From NCBI RefSeq assembly GCF_024807845.1, contig NZ_JANUEQ010000004.1, positions 248,001 through 312,000 on the forward strand: DNA of 64,000 bases, in the 5' to 3' direction. Made by a program: the position numbers and the translations under genes. Under the pieces are notes generated by a model that saw only the letters and a list, made by a program, of their open reading frames with translations, was not told the origin of the DNA and ran no database searches. The DNA comes from Klebsiella sp. BIGb0407. Its GTDB lineage: Bacteria; Pseudomonadota; Gammaproteobacteria; Enterobacterales; Enterobacteriaceae. This document shows positions 18,357 to 27,436 of this stretch, piece by piece. Positions within the stretch are counted from its first letter, which is position 1. The number at the start of each line of letters is the position of its first letter.

Positions 18357-19784
18357 ATGAGCCAGCGCAGAATCGGAGCAACATCGTTATCCCGGCTACT
18401 GGGAGAGTGGCATCAGGAAAACTCAAGAACACCGGTTTATCAGCAGCTCGCCAGTGGGCTACGGCTGCTGATCCTCGATGGCCGGTTGCCGCTCGACTGC
18501 CGCCTGCCCGGCGAAAGAGACCTTTCCACCTTACTGAATGTCAGTCGTACAACCCTGGCTTCCGCGCTGGCATTACTGCGTGAGCAAGGTTATCTGGTCA
18601 GCCGTCAGGGTTCAGGTTCGATAACATTGTTACCTGAAGGTAACCCGGCGATTTCACCGCTTCCCGGTATTGCCCCGGTTCTGGATTTATCCGGCGCATC
18701 ACTGAGTGCGGGTCCGGAAATTCATCATGCCTATTCCTCTGCACTCATGGCTCTGCCAGAACATCTGGGTTCAACCGGCTATAACAGCCAAGGATTACTG
18801 TCGTTACGGGAAGTGATTGCAGAGCGCTACTGCAGTCGTGGTCTGCCAACAGATGCGGATCAGATTATTATCGTCAATGGTGCGCTTAGTGGGCTGGGGC
18901 TGGTATTACGTCTGTTAACGGGGCCGGGCGATCGGGTGGTGATTGAAAATCCGACTTACTCCGTCGCTCTGGCAACTATTCGGGGAGCCTCATGCCGCCC
19001 GGTGGCCGTCAGTTTACCGACCAGCGGATGGGATGTAGAAGGTCTGGCTGCAACTATCGCCCAGACCTCGCCACGTCTTGCTTATTTGTTACCTGATTTT
19101 CATAACCCGACCGGCCGCTGTATGGACGAGGTGACCCGACAACGAATTTGTGATGTTGCTGCCACCAGCCGAACTGCTCTGGTTGTGGATGAAACCATGG
19201 TCGATTTATGGTTCGATAAACCGCCACCGCCGCCCATGGCCGCTTTCGATAAAGCCGATAATGTCATTACCCTGGGTTCGGCGAGTAAAAGTTTCTGGGG
19301 TGGACTGCGTGTGGGCTGGATAAGAGCATCAAAGAAAACCATTAATGCACTGATTCAGGTGCGTAATACTTTCGATCTTGGCACACCGATACTGGAGCAG
19401 CTGGCAACCATTACTCTGCTTAATGAAGCGGATAATTTTTTGCCCCAGCGGCGTAATCTGTTACGCCTGAGACGTGATGCCAGTTTTGCGGCGCTCGGGG
19501 AACGCTTTCCGGACTGGAAAACCAGTCAGCCAGAAGGCGGGCTTTCCTGGTGGATTGAACTGCCCAGAGCCCAGGCAACGGTATTTGCAGCGCATGCAGA
19601 AAGTGCCGGGATCAGGATTGGTGCCGGGCCAAGATTTGGCGTTGATGGGGCATTTGAACGTTATTTACGCCTGCCTTTTACGCTCGAAACGCCAGCTATG
19701 TGTCAGGCTCTGGAACGATTACAACCTATCTGGCAGCAGCTGATGGAAGAGCCATCAGAAAGAATGCGCAGCATTATTGTTTAA
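18357..19784 (+). CDS. MocR/PdxR-type regulator (GntR HTH plus aminotransferase fold)
   Basis: About 475 residues. An N-terminal GntR winged helix (CRLPGERDLSTLLNVSRTTLASAL) is joined to a type I aminotransferase domain with the PLP-lysine region TLGSASKSFWGGLRVGW and DFHNPTGRCM. Such regulators bind PLP and control a neighbouring gene; here the divergent YczE-like gene is the obvious target. The ATG at 18357 follows GTGGA with good spacing; ATG at 18339 is the alternative. Confidence 0.85.
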   Translation: MSQRRIGATSLSRLLGEWHQENSRTPVYQQLASGLRLLILDGRLPLDCRLPGERDLSTLLNVSRTTLASALALLREQGYLVSRQGSGSITLLPEGNPAISPLPGIAPVLDLSGASLSAGPEIHHAYSSALMALPEHLGSTGYNSQGLLSLREVIAERYCSRGLPTDADQIIIVNGALSGLGLVLRLLTGPGDRVVIENPTYSVALATIRGASCRPVAVSLPTSGWDVEGLAATIAQTSPRLAYLLPDFHNPTGRCMDEVTRQRICDVAATSRTALVVDETMVDLWFDKPPPPPMAAFDKADNVITLGSASKSFWGGLRVGWIRASKKTINALIQVRNTFDLGTPILEQLATITLLNEADNFLPQRRNLLRLRRDASFAALGERFPDWKTSQPEGGLSWWIELPRAQATVFAAHAESAGIRIGAGPRFGVDGAFERYLRLPFTLETPAMCQALERLQPIWQQLMEEPSERMRSIIV

Positions 19785-19803
19785 ATGCAGGCGGATATTG
19801 TTT

Positions 19804-19834
19804 AAAAGCGGTCCAAATTGACCGCTTTTATTTA
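19804..19834 (+). terminator. Terminator after the MocR-type regulator
   Basis: AAAAGCGGTC pairs with GACCGCTTTT around CAAATT, followed by ATTTAT. The symmetric A/T flanks suit bidirectional use with the convergent small gene. Confidence 0.8.
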
Positions 19835-19847
19835 TCTTTGCTCTGGT

Positions 19848-20129
19848 TTACTTTTTCTTCTTCAGAAGTTTTCGCAATGATTTGATTTCATGGTCACTTA
19901 AAGGAGATACGCGTTTTTCTTCCGTATGCTGATTATCAACTTCGCCTTCTTCAACGTGTTCCTCGGCATGTTCCTCGACGGCTTCGCCATCTTCAGAGAT
20001 CAGAGCCAGCGCTTTAGTTAATAATTCTTCAGTGACAGAACCTAACGTTTCTTGTTTCTCTTCAGCATAAAGACGAATTCTTTCTTTTAATTCACTGCTA
20101 ACTTTCACATTAAGTGTGACGTTGGTCAT
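19848..20129 (-). CDS. Small ribbon-helix-helix-like protein with acidic linker
   Basis: A 93-residue protein. The first 45 residues (MTNVTLNVKVSSELKERIRL followed by a helix) look like a ribbon-helix-helix DNA-binding domain. Then comes a strongly acidic stretch (EAVEEHAEEHVEEGEVDN) and a lysine-rich end (LRKLLKKKK). It may bind DNA, but the partner and target are unknown. No toxin gene is adjacent, so it is not called an antitoxin. Confidence 0.6.
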   Translation of the reverse strand: MTNVTLNVKVSSELKERIRLYAEEKQETLGSVTEELLTKALALISEDGEAVEEHAEEHVEEGEVDNQHTEEKRVSPLSDHEIKSLRKLLKKKK

Positions 20130-20275
20130 AATTTGCCTCTGAGAATAAAAAAAGTAGTGTTTTTAATACTATAAGGAAGAATAAAAATCCAGCCAGCGAA
20201 GTAAATTTAATATTTCTGTCACAATTGCTGGCCTGACTCTTATTCCACCTTTGTTATTCTTATCTGCGATTGAGG

Positions 20276-21775
20276 CTAGCTCTGGCGACGCCGGGACTGA
20301 ATAATTCTGTCAATAATAATCGCACAGATAAGAATGGCGAATCCGGCCAGAATACCCTTTCCTTGAGCAGCATACTGCAAAGCGGATAGCACTTCTTCCC
20401 CTAAACCACGAGCACCAATCAGCGCTGCAATCACCACCATCGATAAACTCATCAGGATAGTCTGGCTCACTCCAGCCATAATCGACGACCTGGCAATAGG
20501 TAAATCGACTTTGAATAACATAAACCAGCGCCCGGCACCAAAAGCCAGTGCCGCTTCGCGCACGGTTTCCGGCACGCTGGCAATACCAAAAGAGGTCTGC
20601 CGGATAACAGGTGCAATACCGAAAATAACCGTTGCTACAATACCAGCCGTTTTACCTATGCCAAACAGCGCTATCACCGGAATAAGGTAAACAAAGGCAG
20701 GAGTCGTCTGCATAAAGTCCAGTATCGGGCGGATAATCGCAGCGGTTCTCCGGCTATAGCCACACCAAATCCCTATCGGGATCCCCAGCACCAGAGCAAT
20801 CATTGAGGCGGTGCCCAGTAATGCAACGGTTTGCATCGCCTTTATCCAGTAGCCAAATGCCAGTAAATAACCTAACCCTAAGGCAACGCCCAGAGCCAGT
20901 AGCCAGCCAGCGCGCTGAGCAGCCAGAGCGACAATCACAATCGTGATAACCGGCCAGGGCGTAGCGGTAAGAGCAAATTCCAGACCATCCAGTAAGCGTT
21001 CAATCACCCAGGTCACCTGCTGCGCTATCGGGCTCAAGGCCGATGAGATGCCCAGCATATAACCATCAACCACCAGAGCTGCACGGCTGACGAGATCGGG
21101 AATGCCTGAAGCATCAAATACGTTCGCGGGAATAAGCCCGGCAAAATTTAAGAAGGTCAGCGGAATAACCAGTAACCAGATAACGGCCGCCTGAAGTGCG
21201 GCAAACCACGAGAATCCGGTATTCCCGAGTTGCTCGTTAATATGGGCGTGGCGTAACTGACTTGCGACCAGCGGCACGGCACCAAAGCCTAAACCAATAC
21301 GGCTGGTCAGTAAGATAACCAGTCCCAGCCCCAGTAAACCTAAGCGAGGCCCCGTCTCTGCCAGTTTATGCTGAGCTTGTTTCGCCGCCTGTTCCAGGGA
21401 TTGTGCTGAGCGAGTCAGTGAGGCGGTCATTTGGCTGTCAGGATCTTGTGCCCGGGCAGCAGTAGCCTCATTCACCCGACGCTCGGCGAGTTGCACCAGG
21501 GTGTTCACTCTGATCTGTTCAGTACGATCCAGTCCGCCCCCCAAAGCCAGTACTATCAATACCACGCTGACCAGCTCAAGAGTCAGAAAGAGCCAGAACC
21601 AGCCTCTTATCCTGCGTGCGCCCAGCCAGAAACTTCCCAGTAATGCTGCCAGCGGCAGGAAGGGTAAGCCGCGATGATTTTCATCTTGCATCCGGGCAAA
21701 TGCGCGCTGATAAACACGGGCGCCGGGTCCAATAAAACTACGCACCGCCACATCGTCGCTGGAAAGTTCACTCAT
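20276..21775 (-). CDS. Glycine betaine/proline-type ABC permease with N-terminal extension
   Basis: Inner-membrane permease of the ProW/OpuAB family, 499 residues against about 350 for E. coli ProW. The C-terminal half is the usual permease domain (MIALVLGIPIGIWCGYSRR, and the EAA loop VPETVREAALAFGAGRWFMLFKV). The first 200 residues are an extra section with membrane helices (about 42-85) and a glutamine/alanine-rich helical segment (about 100-145). It follows the ATPase gene by three bases. The substrate is probably a betaine-like compound. Confidence 0.8.
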   Translation of the reverse strand: MSELSSDDVAVRSFIGPGARVYQRAFARMQDENHRGLPFLPLAALLGSFWLGARRIRGWFWLFLTLELVSVVLIVLALGGGLDRTEQIRVNTLVQLAERRVNEATAARAQDPDSQMTASLTRSAQSLEQAAKQAQHKLAETGPRLGLLGLGLVILLTSRIGLGFGAVPLVASQLRHAHINEQLGNTGFSWFAALQAAVIWLLVIPLTFLNFAGLIPANVFDASGIPDLVSRAALVVDGYMLGISSALSPIAQQVTWVIERLLDGLEFALTATPWPVITIVIVALAAQRAGWLLALGVALGLGYLLAFGYWIKAMQTVALLGTASMIALVLGIPIGIWCGYSRRTAAIIRPILDFMQTTPAFVYLIPVIALFGIGKTAGIVATVIFGIAPVIRQTSFGIASVPETVREAALAFGAGRWFMLFKVDLPIARSSIMAGVSQTILMSLSMVVIAALIGARGLGEEVLSALQYAAQGKGILAGFAILICAIIIDRIIQSRRRQS

Positions 21776-21778
21776 CTC

Positions 21779-22597
21779 TTACTGCTCCTGTTTGGAAGGG
21801 AAAGTCGACTGACCCAGCCCGACAAAACGTGCAACGTACTCATTAGCGGGAGCCGCCAGTAATTCACCTGGTGTTGCGATTTGTTCAATCTGCCCCAGAC
21901 GCATCACCGCAATTCTGTCCGCAATACGAAAAGCCTCTGCTACATCATGCGTAATAAAGACGGTGGTCTTACCCAAATCACGCGAAAGACTACGAAACTC
22001 ATCCTGCAGTTCGACGCGAATTAAGGGATCAAGCGCACTAAAAGGCTCATCCATTAGCAAAATATCCGGATCTGCCGCTAAGGCTCGTGCCAGCCCGACA
22101 CGCTGCTTCATACCACCCGAAAGTGAACTGATCCCATGACGTCCCAGTCCTCCGAGCCCCAGACGACTGAGTAGCTCCTCAGCCCGGGCTTCTCTCTTGT
22201 GGCGCGGTACGCCGAGGATCTCTTGTGGCAAAGCCACATTTTCATGAATCGTCATATGCTCTATCAGAGCATGGCTCTGAAACACCATGCCGATGCGCTT
22301 TGCGCGCAGCGCACGCAAAGCAGGCGGATTCAGAGTGGCAATATCTTCACCAGAGATACTCACTCGCCCATGACTTGGCGAAATTAAGCGATTTATCATG
22401 CGCAGAAGCGTCGATTTACCACACCCCGACAGTCCAAGGATACAAAGTAGCTCGCCACGATTGACGGTTAAATCCACACCACGTACCGCAGCAACCTCCC
22501 CCGCCGCTAATAACGCGGAGGGGTTATGACGCAGCTTTTCAATAACGCTGGCAGGTTCAGGAGCAAACACCTTCCATACCCCTTCAAGCTGGATCAT
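21779..22597 (-). CDS. Betaine-type ABC transporter ATP-binding protein
   Basis: ProV/OpuAA-like ATPase of 272 residues: Walker A LGLSGCGKSTLLRM, signature SLSGGMKQRVGLARAL, Walker B DILLMDEPFSALDP. It lacks the C-terminal CBS domains of ProV, so osmotic gating by CBS is not expected. The ATG overlaps the stop of the binding-protein gene (ATGA), and the permease follows after three bases. Confidence 0.88.
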   Translation of the reverse strand: MIQLEGVWKVFAPEPASVIEKLRHNPSALLAAGEVAAVRGVDLTVNRGELLCILGLSGCGKSTLLRMINRLISPSHGRVSISGEDIATLNPPALRALRAKRIGMVFQSHALIEHMTIHENVALPQEILGVPRHKREARAEELLSRLGLGGLGRHGISSLSGGMKQRVGLARALAADPDILLMDEPFSALDPLIRVELQDEFRSLSRDLGKTTVFITHDVAEAFRIADRIAVMRLGQIEQIATPGELLAAPANEYVARFVGLGQSTFPSKQEQ

Positions 22598-23556
22598 GAT
22601 TTAGCAAGCCAGCCTGCAACACGTTTCTGATTTTTACTGACCCATTGCTGTGCTGCCTGCTCAGGCGACAGCCCCTGAACCGCTATCGCATAGGCCAGCT
22701 CGTTGATATCTTGGGTGGTAAATTCGATAGCTTCGATAATTTTTACCCCTTGAGGATTGTTATCCGCAAAGTGTTTGGTATAGGCGATATGAATAGCCGC
22801 ATCCTGGTAACCGGAGCCAATTTTTGATTTTGCTAACCATTGAGGATCAGTCCCTTCTACCGTCACCCAGGTCGCTGGGTCATGGGCAGGTTCGGTAAGA
22901 TTGGTCAGTTTATAACGCGCATAGTTCTGGTGCGGTGAGTAGCAGTAGCCTATCCAGGCTCCATCCGTTTTGTCTGCGTTATCAAGGTTGGCTGTCGCTA
23001 CCGCTTCATCAGAACGGACTAAATTAAAGAAAGGAGCAAAACCGTAATCACGGGCGCGGATCTCTTCATAGTTAGTAGAAAGCCAGCCCGGAGCGCCGAG
23101 CCAGATCTGGCCTTGATCGGATCCTTTGGCAGCAAAGACTTTGGCTTTCTCGGGATCCGTCAAGTCATAAACAGAGTGAATGTCATATTTGTCTGCCGTC
23201 TTGGTTAAGGTGCAGTAACCCTGGCCTCCCAAGTAGGAATTTGCCGTTAAGGTCACGTTTTTGCCGTTACCCGTATACTGGCTGACCAGCCCTTGCTGGT
23301 TAGGGAGCCAGACATCAGTCCAGACGTCAATTTCCCCTTTATTACGGTTCAGGGCTTCCCAGATAACCGGCACTGAGGTCGCCGGAACAATTTTCGTTTC
23401 TGTCCCGAGCTGTTGTTCCAGCAATGTTTTTACAATAAAGGCCGATCCTTGCTGGGTTGCATAGCCAGCATCGGCAATCGTCACGGGTTCAGCCAGGACG
23501 GGAGCGGCAACAAAAATAGCCAGGGCAGTCATCAGTCGTTGTGGTAAATGGGTCAT
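22594..23556 (-). CDS. Betaine-type ABC transporter substrate-binding protein
   Basis: OpuAC/ProX-type periplasmic binding protein with a signal peptide (MTHLPQRLMTALAIFVAAPV then LAEP). Tryptophans suited to a cation-pi box are visible (VWTDVWLPNQQG, DGAWIGYCYSP). The ATG at 23556 with GAAGGAAC upstream is the likely start. It lies 22 bases after the monooxygenase gene, so transport and oxidation of one compound are probably linked. Confidence 0.85.
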   Translation of the reverse strand: MTHLPQRLMTALAIFVAAPVLAEPVTIADAGYATQQGSAFIVKTLLEQQLGTETKIVPATSVPVIWEALNRNKGEIDVWTDVWLPNQQGLVSQYTGNGKNVTLTANSYLGGQGYCTLTKTADKYDIHSVYDLTDPEKAKVFAAKGSDQGQIWLGAPGWLSTNYEEIRARDYGFAPFFNLVRSDEAVATANLDNADKTDGAWIGYCYSPHQNYARYKLTNLTEPAHDPATWVTVEGTDPQWLAKSKIGSGYQDAAIHIAYTKHFADNNPQGVKIIEAIEFTTQDINELAYAIAVQGLSPEQAAQQWVSKNQKRVAGWLAKS

Positions 23557-23578
23557 AATATGTTCCTTCGCACCAGAA

Positions 23579-24907
23579 TTAGAGAGTATTAACAGGATGT
23601 GGAAGACCCAGGCGCTGATGTAACGTCCCCTGGAAATCAAGCGGATTAAGTAACCCGCGTTTACGTAGTAAAGGCACCACTTCAGAGATAAAAAGATCTA
23701 AACCTTCAGGTAGGGTTGGAGGTAATAACATAAAACCATCGGCCCCTCCTCGCTCATACCATTCAACCATCCGATCGGCGATGTGTTCAGGCGTTCCGGC
23801 TATCTGCCAGTGGCCCCTTGCCCCGGCAATGCGGCGAGCCAGTTGTAAAACGTTCAGGTTCTCGCGCTCCGCCAGTTCCTGGAGCAACGTTTGCCGACTG
23901 GCAATCGAATTAGATGGCGGTAATTCAGGTAACGGACCATCCGGGTCAACATCACTTAAATCAATATCCCCCAGATAGCTTCCAAGCAATGCCAGAGCAA
24001 CCTGAGGAGAAACGCGTTCTTGCAGTGCCTCAAATTTGGCTTTTGCTTCAGCCTCGGTACTGCCAATCACCGGGAAAATCCCCGGCAATACAAGCAAGGG
24101 GTCCGCATGACGACCCGCTTTTTCACGCCTGGCCAGTAAATCACTGCGATATGCCTGGGCAATAGAAAGATCCGGGGCTGCGGTAAAGACCAGGCTTGCG
24201 TAACGTGCCGCCAAATCGCGTCCGGCACTGGATGCTCCAGCCTGAACCAGGACTGGGTGACCTTGCGGAGACGGGAAGACGTTCAGCGCCCCTAAGCTAC
24301 GAAAATATTTACCCTGAAATTCAGCGGGACGCAGGGCATCCGCTTCAAAAAATACGCCACTCTCTTTATCACGCGGAAAACGTTTAGGATCCCAGCTCTG
24401 CCATAATTTCAGCGCTGCCTGAATAAACTCTTCAGCACGTTCATAGCGGGCATCATGACGAAACTCGGTGGCATTAAAATTAGTGGCTTCACTGGAAAGC
24501 GATGAGGTGACGATATTCCAGCCCACTCTCCCGCCACTAATAAGATCAATAGATGCGAGCTGGCGAGCCAGTAAATAAGGTTCATTAAAAGTCGTACTGG
24601 CAGTGGCAACTATTCCGATTCGTTCTGTTGAAGCGGCCACTGCGGTAGCCAGAGTTAAAGCTTCAAAACCATGGGACCACTCATCAACACGACGTGTCGC
24701 TTCAAGGGGGCCTTCAGGAATACCGAGTCTGTCCGGAAAAAAAGCAATATCAAAACCCGCAGCTTCGGCTGCGCGCGCGGAGTCAATATAATGAGAAAGC
24801 GTAATATTCGCTTCAGGTGAAGTAGCAGGATCGCGCCATGCGGCGACATGATGGCCTGTAGGATAATGCATTAAAGAAAGTATTAACGGCTTTTTTTTAC
24901 CAGACAT
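23579..24907 (-). CDS. NtaA/SnaA/DszA family FMN-dependent monooxygenase
   Basis: Luciferase-like flavin monooxygenase of 442 residues. The family pattern is visible in HHVAAWRDP near the N-terminus, FDIAFFPDRLG, GRVGWNIVTSS, and PVLVQAGASSAGRDLAARYA. Members use reduced FMN from a partner reductase to oxidise substrates such as nitrilotriacetate or sulfur compounds. No reductase gene is adjacent. GGAG lies eight bases before the ATG. It is the first gene of a four-gene operon with a betaine-type importer. Confidence 0.85.
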   Translation of the reverse strand: MSGKKKPLILSLMHYPTGHHVAAWRDPATSPEANITLSHYIDSARAAEAAGFDIAFFPDRLGIPEGPLEATRRVDEWSHGFEALTLATAVAASTERIGIVATASTTFNEPYLLARQLASIDLISGGRVGWNIVTSSLSSEATNFNATEFRHDARYERAEEFIQAALKLWQSWDPKRFPRDKESGVFFEADALRPAEFQGKYFRSLGALNVFPSPQGHPVLVQAGASSAGRDLAARYASLVFTAAPDLSIAQAYRSDLLARREKAGRHADPLLVLPGIFPVIGSTEAEAKAKFEALQERVSPQVALALLGSYLGDIDLSDVDPDGPLPELPPSNSIASRQTLLQELAERENLNVLQLARRIAGARGHWQIAGTPEHIADRMVEWYERGGADGFMLLPPTLPEGLDLFISEVVPLLRKRGLLNPLDFQGTLHQRLGLPHPVNTL

Positions 24908-25422
24908 AACAGAGACTCCACGTTGTTCTGTGAAAAAATTATCTGCTATTTTTGTAATCTACAAATGCTTTAAATTGCTAAAGAAAGCGTTATTTTTATC
25001 TATGCAGTACGATAAAGGGCTATTTACAACCCTCTGTTTAGTCAGTATTTCTAACAAACAATGAGTTAGTCGCAGCGAGACAGATTAGTAATCCCAGACT
25101 ATTATAATTTTTCGTTTCCTCAGCAAAGATAACGTTATAAGAGAACGAACTACCCGCTATCTTCGATAAAACATATTTATCCTCATCAAATATTAATTCT
25201 GATGATGAAATAAAAATATTAATTAACAACCCCTCAAGTTAATTATATTGAATATCACAAGCACAACTTATCAAATTAATAAAACTAGTTATTAAGAATC
25301 ATTATTATTCACAAAAAATACCACAATGCATATTAACCAAAACACCATAAAAAGTTAGCCTAATAGATATTCATCGGTTATTATTACCGGGTTGTAATAT
25401 TTTAATCTGAAGAGTATCAGTA
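24908..25422. other. AT-rich divergent intergenic region
   Basis: About 515 bases between the monooxygenase operon and the CDF gene, strongly AT-rich from 25030 on. A 63-codon minus-strand frame at 25038-25229 shows no recognisable domain or ribosome binding site and is not accepted. Promoters for both flanks must lie here. Confidence 0.4.
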
Positions 25423-26340
25423 ATGACAAGTATAAATATAGAAAATGATAATAAATATCATGAGCGTTCTCGTGCTGCTCGCAACAGTACTTTAGTGAGC
25501 GTGGTAGTGAATCTTTTTTTATCCTGCTTCCAGGTTATCACTGGCGTATTCTCTGGATCTCAGGGGCTTATTGCTGACGGGATGCATTCCTTTTCAGATT
25601 TAATCGCTGACTTTGTCGTACTGGTTGCCAATAAAAAAAGTCGTAAGCCTTGTGACAATGACCATCATTATGGTCACTGGCGCTATGAAAATGGCGCCTC
25701 ACTGATTATTGGCGCGATACTTTGCCTGGTCGGGGCCGGTATGCTGTGGTCGGCAATGGGCAAATTATGGCATCCGGAAACAATACCTGAAGTCCATATG
25801 GTTGCACTGTGGGTTGCCTTAGGCGCCATCTTCATTAAAGAAATTCTGTTTCGCTATATGTTAAAAGTAGCCAAACGCGTACAGTCTTCGATGCTGATTG
25901 CTAACGCCTGGCATGCCCGTTCAGACGCCGCTTCCTCAGTGGTTGTAGCAGCCGGTATTATTGGTAACCTGGCGGGATTCACCTGGTTTGACCCAATAGC
26001 TGCGATGATTGTTGGTGTGATGATTGCGCTGATGGGCTACCGTTTCACCGCCGAAGCGCTAAATGACTTAATGGACCGCTCTGCCGATACCGAGACCGAA
26101 CAAGAGATTAAAAATACGATCCTCGCAGTGGAAGGCGTCGATGGATTACATGATGTGAAAACCCGTAAAGCGGGTGACCTTATTCTGGTTGATGCTCACC
26201 TGGAAGTGAACGGCTCGTTGTCAGTAAAACAAGGCCATGATATTGCCGTTGCCGTCAGAAAGCAGGTGCTGAAAGACCACGATGTGCTGAATATTATGTT
26301 GCATATTGACCCGATTATTCCTCAGAAAGAAGAACACTGA
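25423..26340 (+). CDS. Cation diffusion facilitator family metal exporter
   Basis: A 305-residue CDF protein, six membrane helices and a C-terminal cytoplasmic domain. Metal-binding positions typical of the family are visible: DGMHSFSDLIADF in helix 2 and HARSDAASS in helix 5, plus a histidine-rich NDHHYGHWRYE loop. It would export divalent metal such as zinc, iron, manganese or magnesium by proton antiport. The metal cannot be assigned from sequence. Confidence 0.87.
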   Translation: MTSINIENDNKYHERSRAARNSTLVSVVVNLFLSCFQVITGVFSGSQGLIADGMHSFSDLIADFVVLVANKKSRKPCDNDHHYGHWRYENGASLIIGAILCLVGAGMLWSAMGKLWHPETIPEVHMVALWVALGAIFIKEILFRYMLKVAKRVQSSMLIANAWHARSDAASSVVVAAGIIGNLAGFTWFDPIAAMIVGVMIALMGYRFTAEALNDLMDRSADTETEQEIKNTILAVEGVDGLHDVKTRKAGDLILVDAHLEVNGSLSVKQGHDIAVAVRKQVLKDHDVLNIMLHIDPIIPQKEEH

Positions 26341-26525
26341 GGCGTTTCCACGTAAAATCAGCGGGTCTATTGATATAATTCAATTCCATTTGCGACATCA
26401 CTCGGTCCTCTTCAGCACCCGAGCCATACCCTCAGACTTGTTACCGAGTACAGAGATATTATATTCAGACCAGCTATTAATGTGGCAAACTAGATGCAAC
26501 GTTGGGCCTTGCTGGAATAACCCCC

Positions 26526-26552
26526 AGGCAACTTGAAGTGTGGCGGGTATAT
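26526..26552. repeat. Single end of an inverted-terminal repeat element
   Basis: GCAACTTGAAGTGTGGCGGG followed by TATA matches the right end of the element at 37831-37996 with one mismatch. The other end is not clear here, so this is a partial or decayed copy. It directly abuts the start of the downstream gene. Confidence 0.65.
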
Positions 26553-26553
26553 C

Positions 26554-27294
26554 ATGAGTTATCTGATTGCGTTCGTTAGATTTGCAGAATCTGATCTGGA
26601 TTATCCGGTGGAGTGTTATCGAACGGATATCAAACCTGGCGAAGAGGTCGTTATCCGGCTGGCAAACTCAATACTTAAGTCAGCCACGGTCGTGAGGATG
26701 GCCTATTTAAACTGGGACTGTAAGGGGCGCATCGAGTGTAAGTTGTCAGAAGCCGCAACCCGAAAACTCAGCCCGGAGTACAAGCCTGATATTGCGGAGA
26801 TTACCGTTGGTCTCACGACTATCGAAGCCATGATGATACAGCTTAGGAAAACGGGATGGACTCCGCTTAAACCGGTATCAAAGCAGTATCGAATCGCTGC
26901 CACCCATTGCAATAAGACACAAACTGCCAATATATTTTTCCGTAAAAATGGCGTCGATCTGCAAATTCTTCCAGGACTCCCCCCTTCTCGCCCGGGCAAT
27001 TTTAGCAAAATTAATATCAGCCTTAGTGAAGGACGTGTAGTCAGGCACTTTTTATCGCAGACCACATTCAATCTGTATGAAGGAATTGGCCGATTCGCCC
27101 GCTGTTTTCTGGCCAATGAAGATAACTACGATCGATTTTTTAAATCCGTGGGTTCATCCGACAGGGCCAGACAAGAGGTGAAAAACAGAGTACATGACTC
27201 AAGCCCTGAACAAGAGATGAGCTTAAGAGAAGCACTTAAAGGCTGCGAAGACGGAACCGGCAGGATCTATCTTTCTGACGGGATTTATATTTAA
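26554..27294 (+). CDS. Hypothetical protein, unrecognised
   Basis: About 246 residues, no signal peptide or membrane segment, and no family recognised. Two parts seem present: a beta-rich N-terminal half (residues about 1-100) and a basic central segment (KTQTANIFFRKNGVDLQILP) with FARCFLANEDNYDRFF toward the end. The ATG at 26554 begins two bases after a repeat-element end and has no clear ribosome binding site, so the true start could be further in, or the 5' end may have been replaced by the repeat. It stands alone. Confidence 0.5.
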   Translation: MSYLIAFVRFAESDLDYPVECYRTDIKPGEEVVIRLANSILKSATVVRMAYLNWDCKGRIECKLSEAATRKLSPEYKPDIAEITVGLTTIEAMMIQLRKTGWTPLKPVSKQYRIAATHCNKTQTANIFFRKNGVDLQILPGLPPSRPGNFSKINISLSEGRVVRHFLSQTTFNLYEGIGRFARCFLANEDNYDRFFKSVGSSDRARQEVKNRVHDSSPEQEMSLREALKGCEDGTGRIYLSDGIYI

Positions 27295-27436
27295 ATAATA
27301 GTTGTTACGCATATTGTTTAAATAAATCATTAATACGCATCAACCCGCTTCATCAGTTCATAACCAAAACAATTATTTCAAAGGGCAGAATATATGAATG
27401 CTAATATACAGCTTATATACGCTGCCCTGCCGTATA

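Noticed and set aside
25038-25229. 63-codon minus-strand frame before the CDF gene
   Set aside because: No ribosome binding site, family or neighbours to support it; composition fits random AT-rich DNA.
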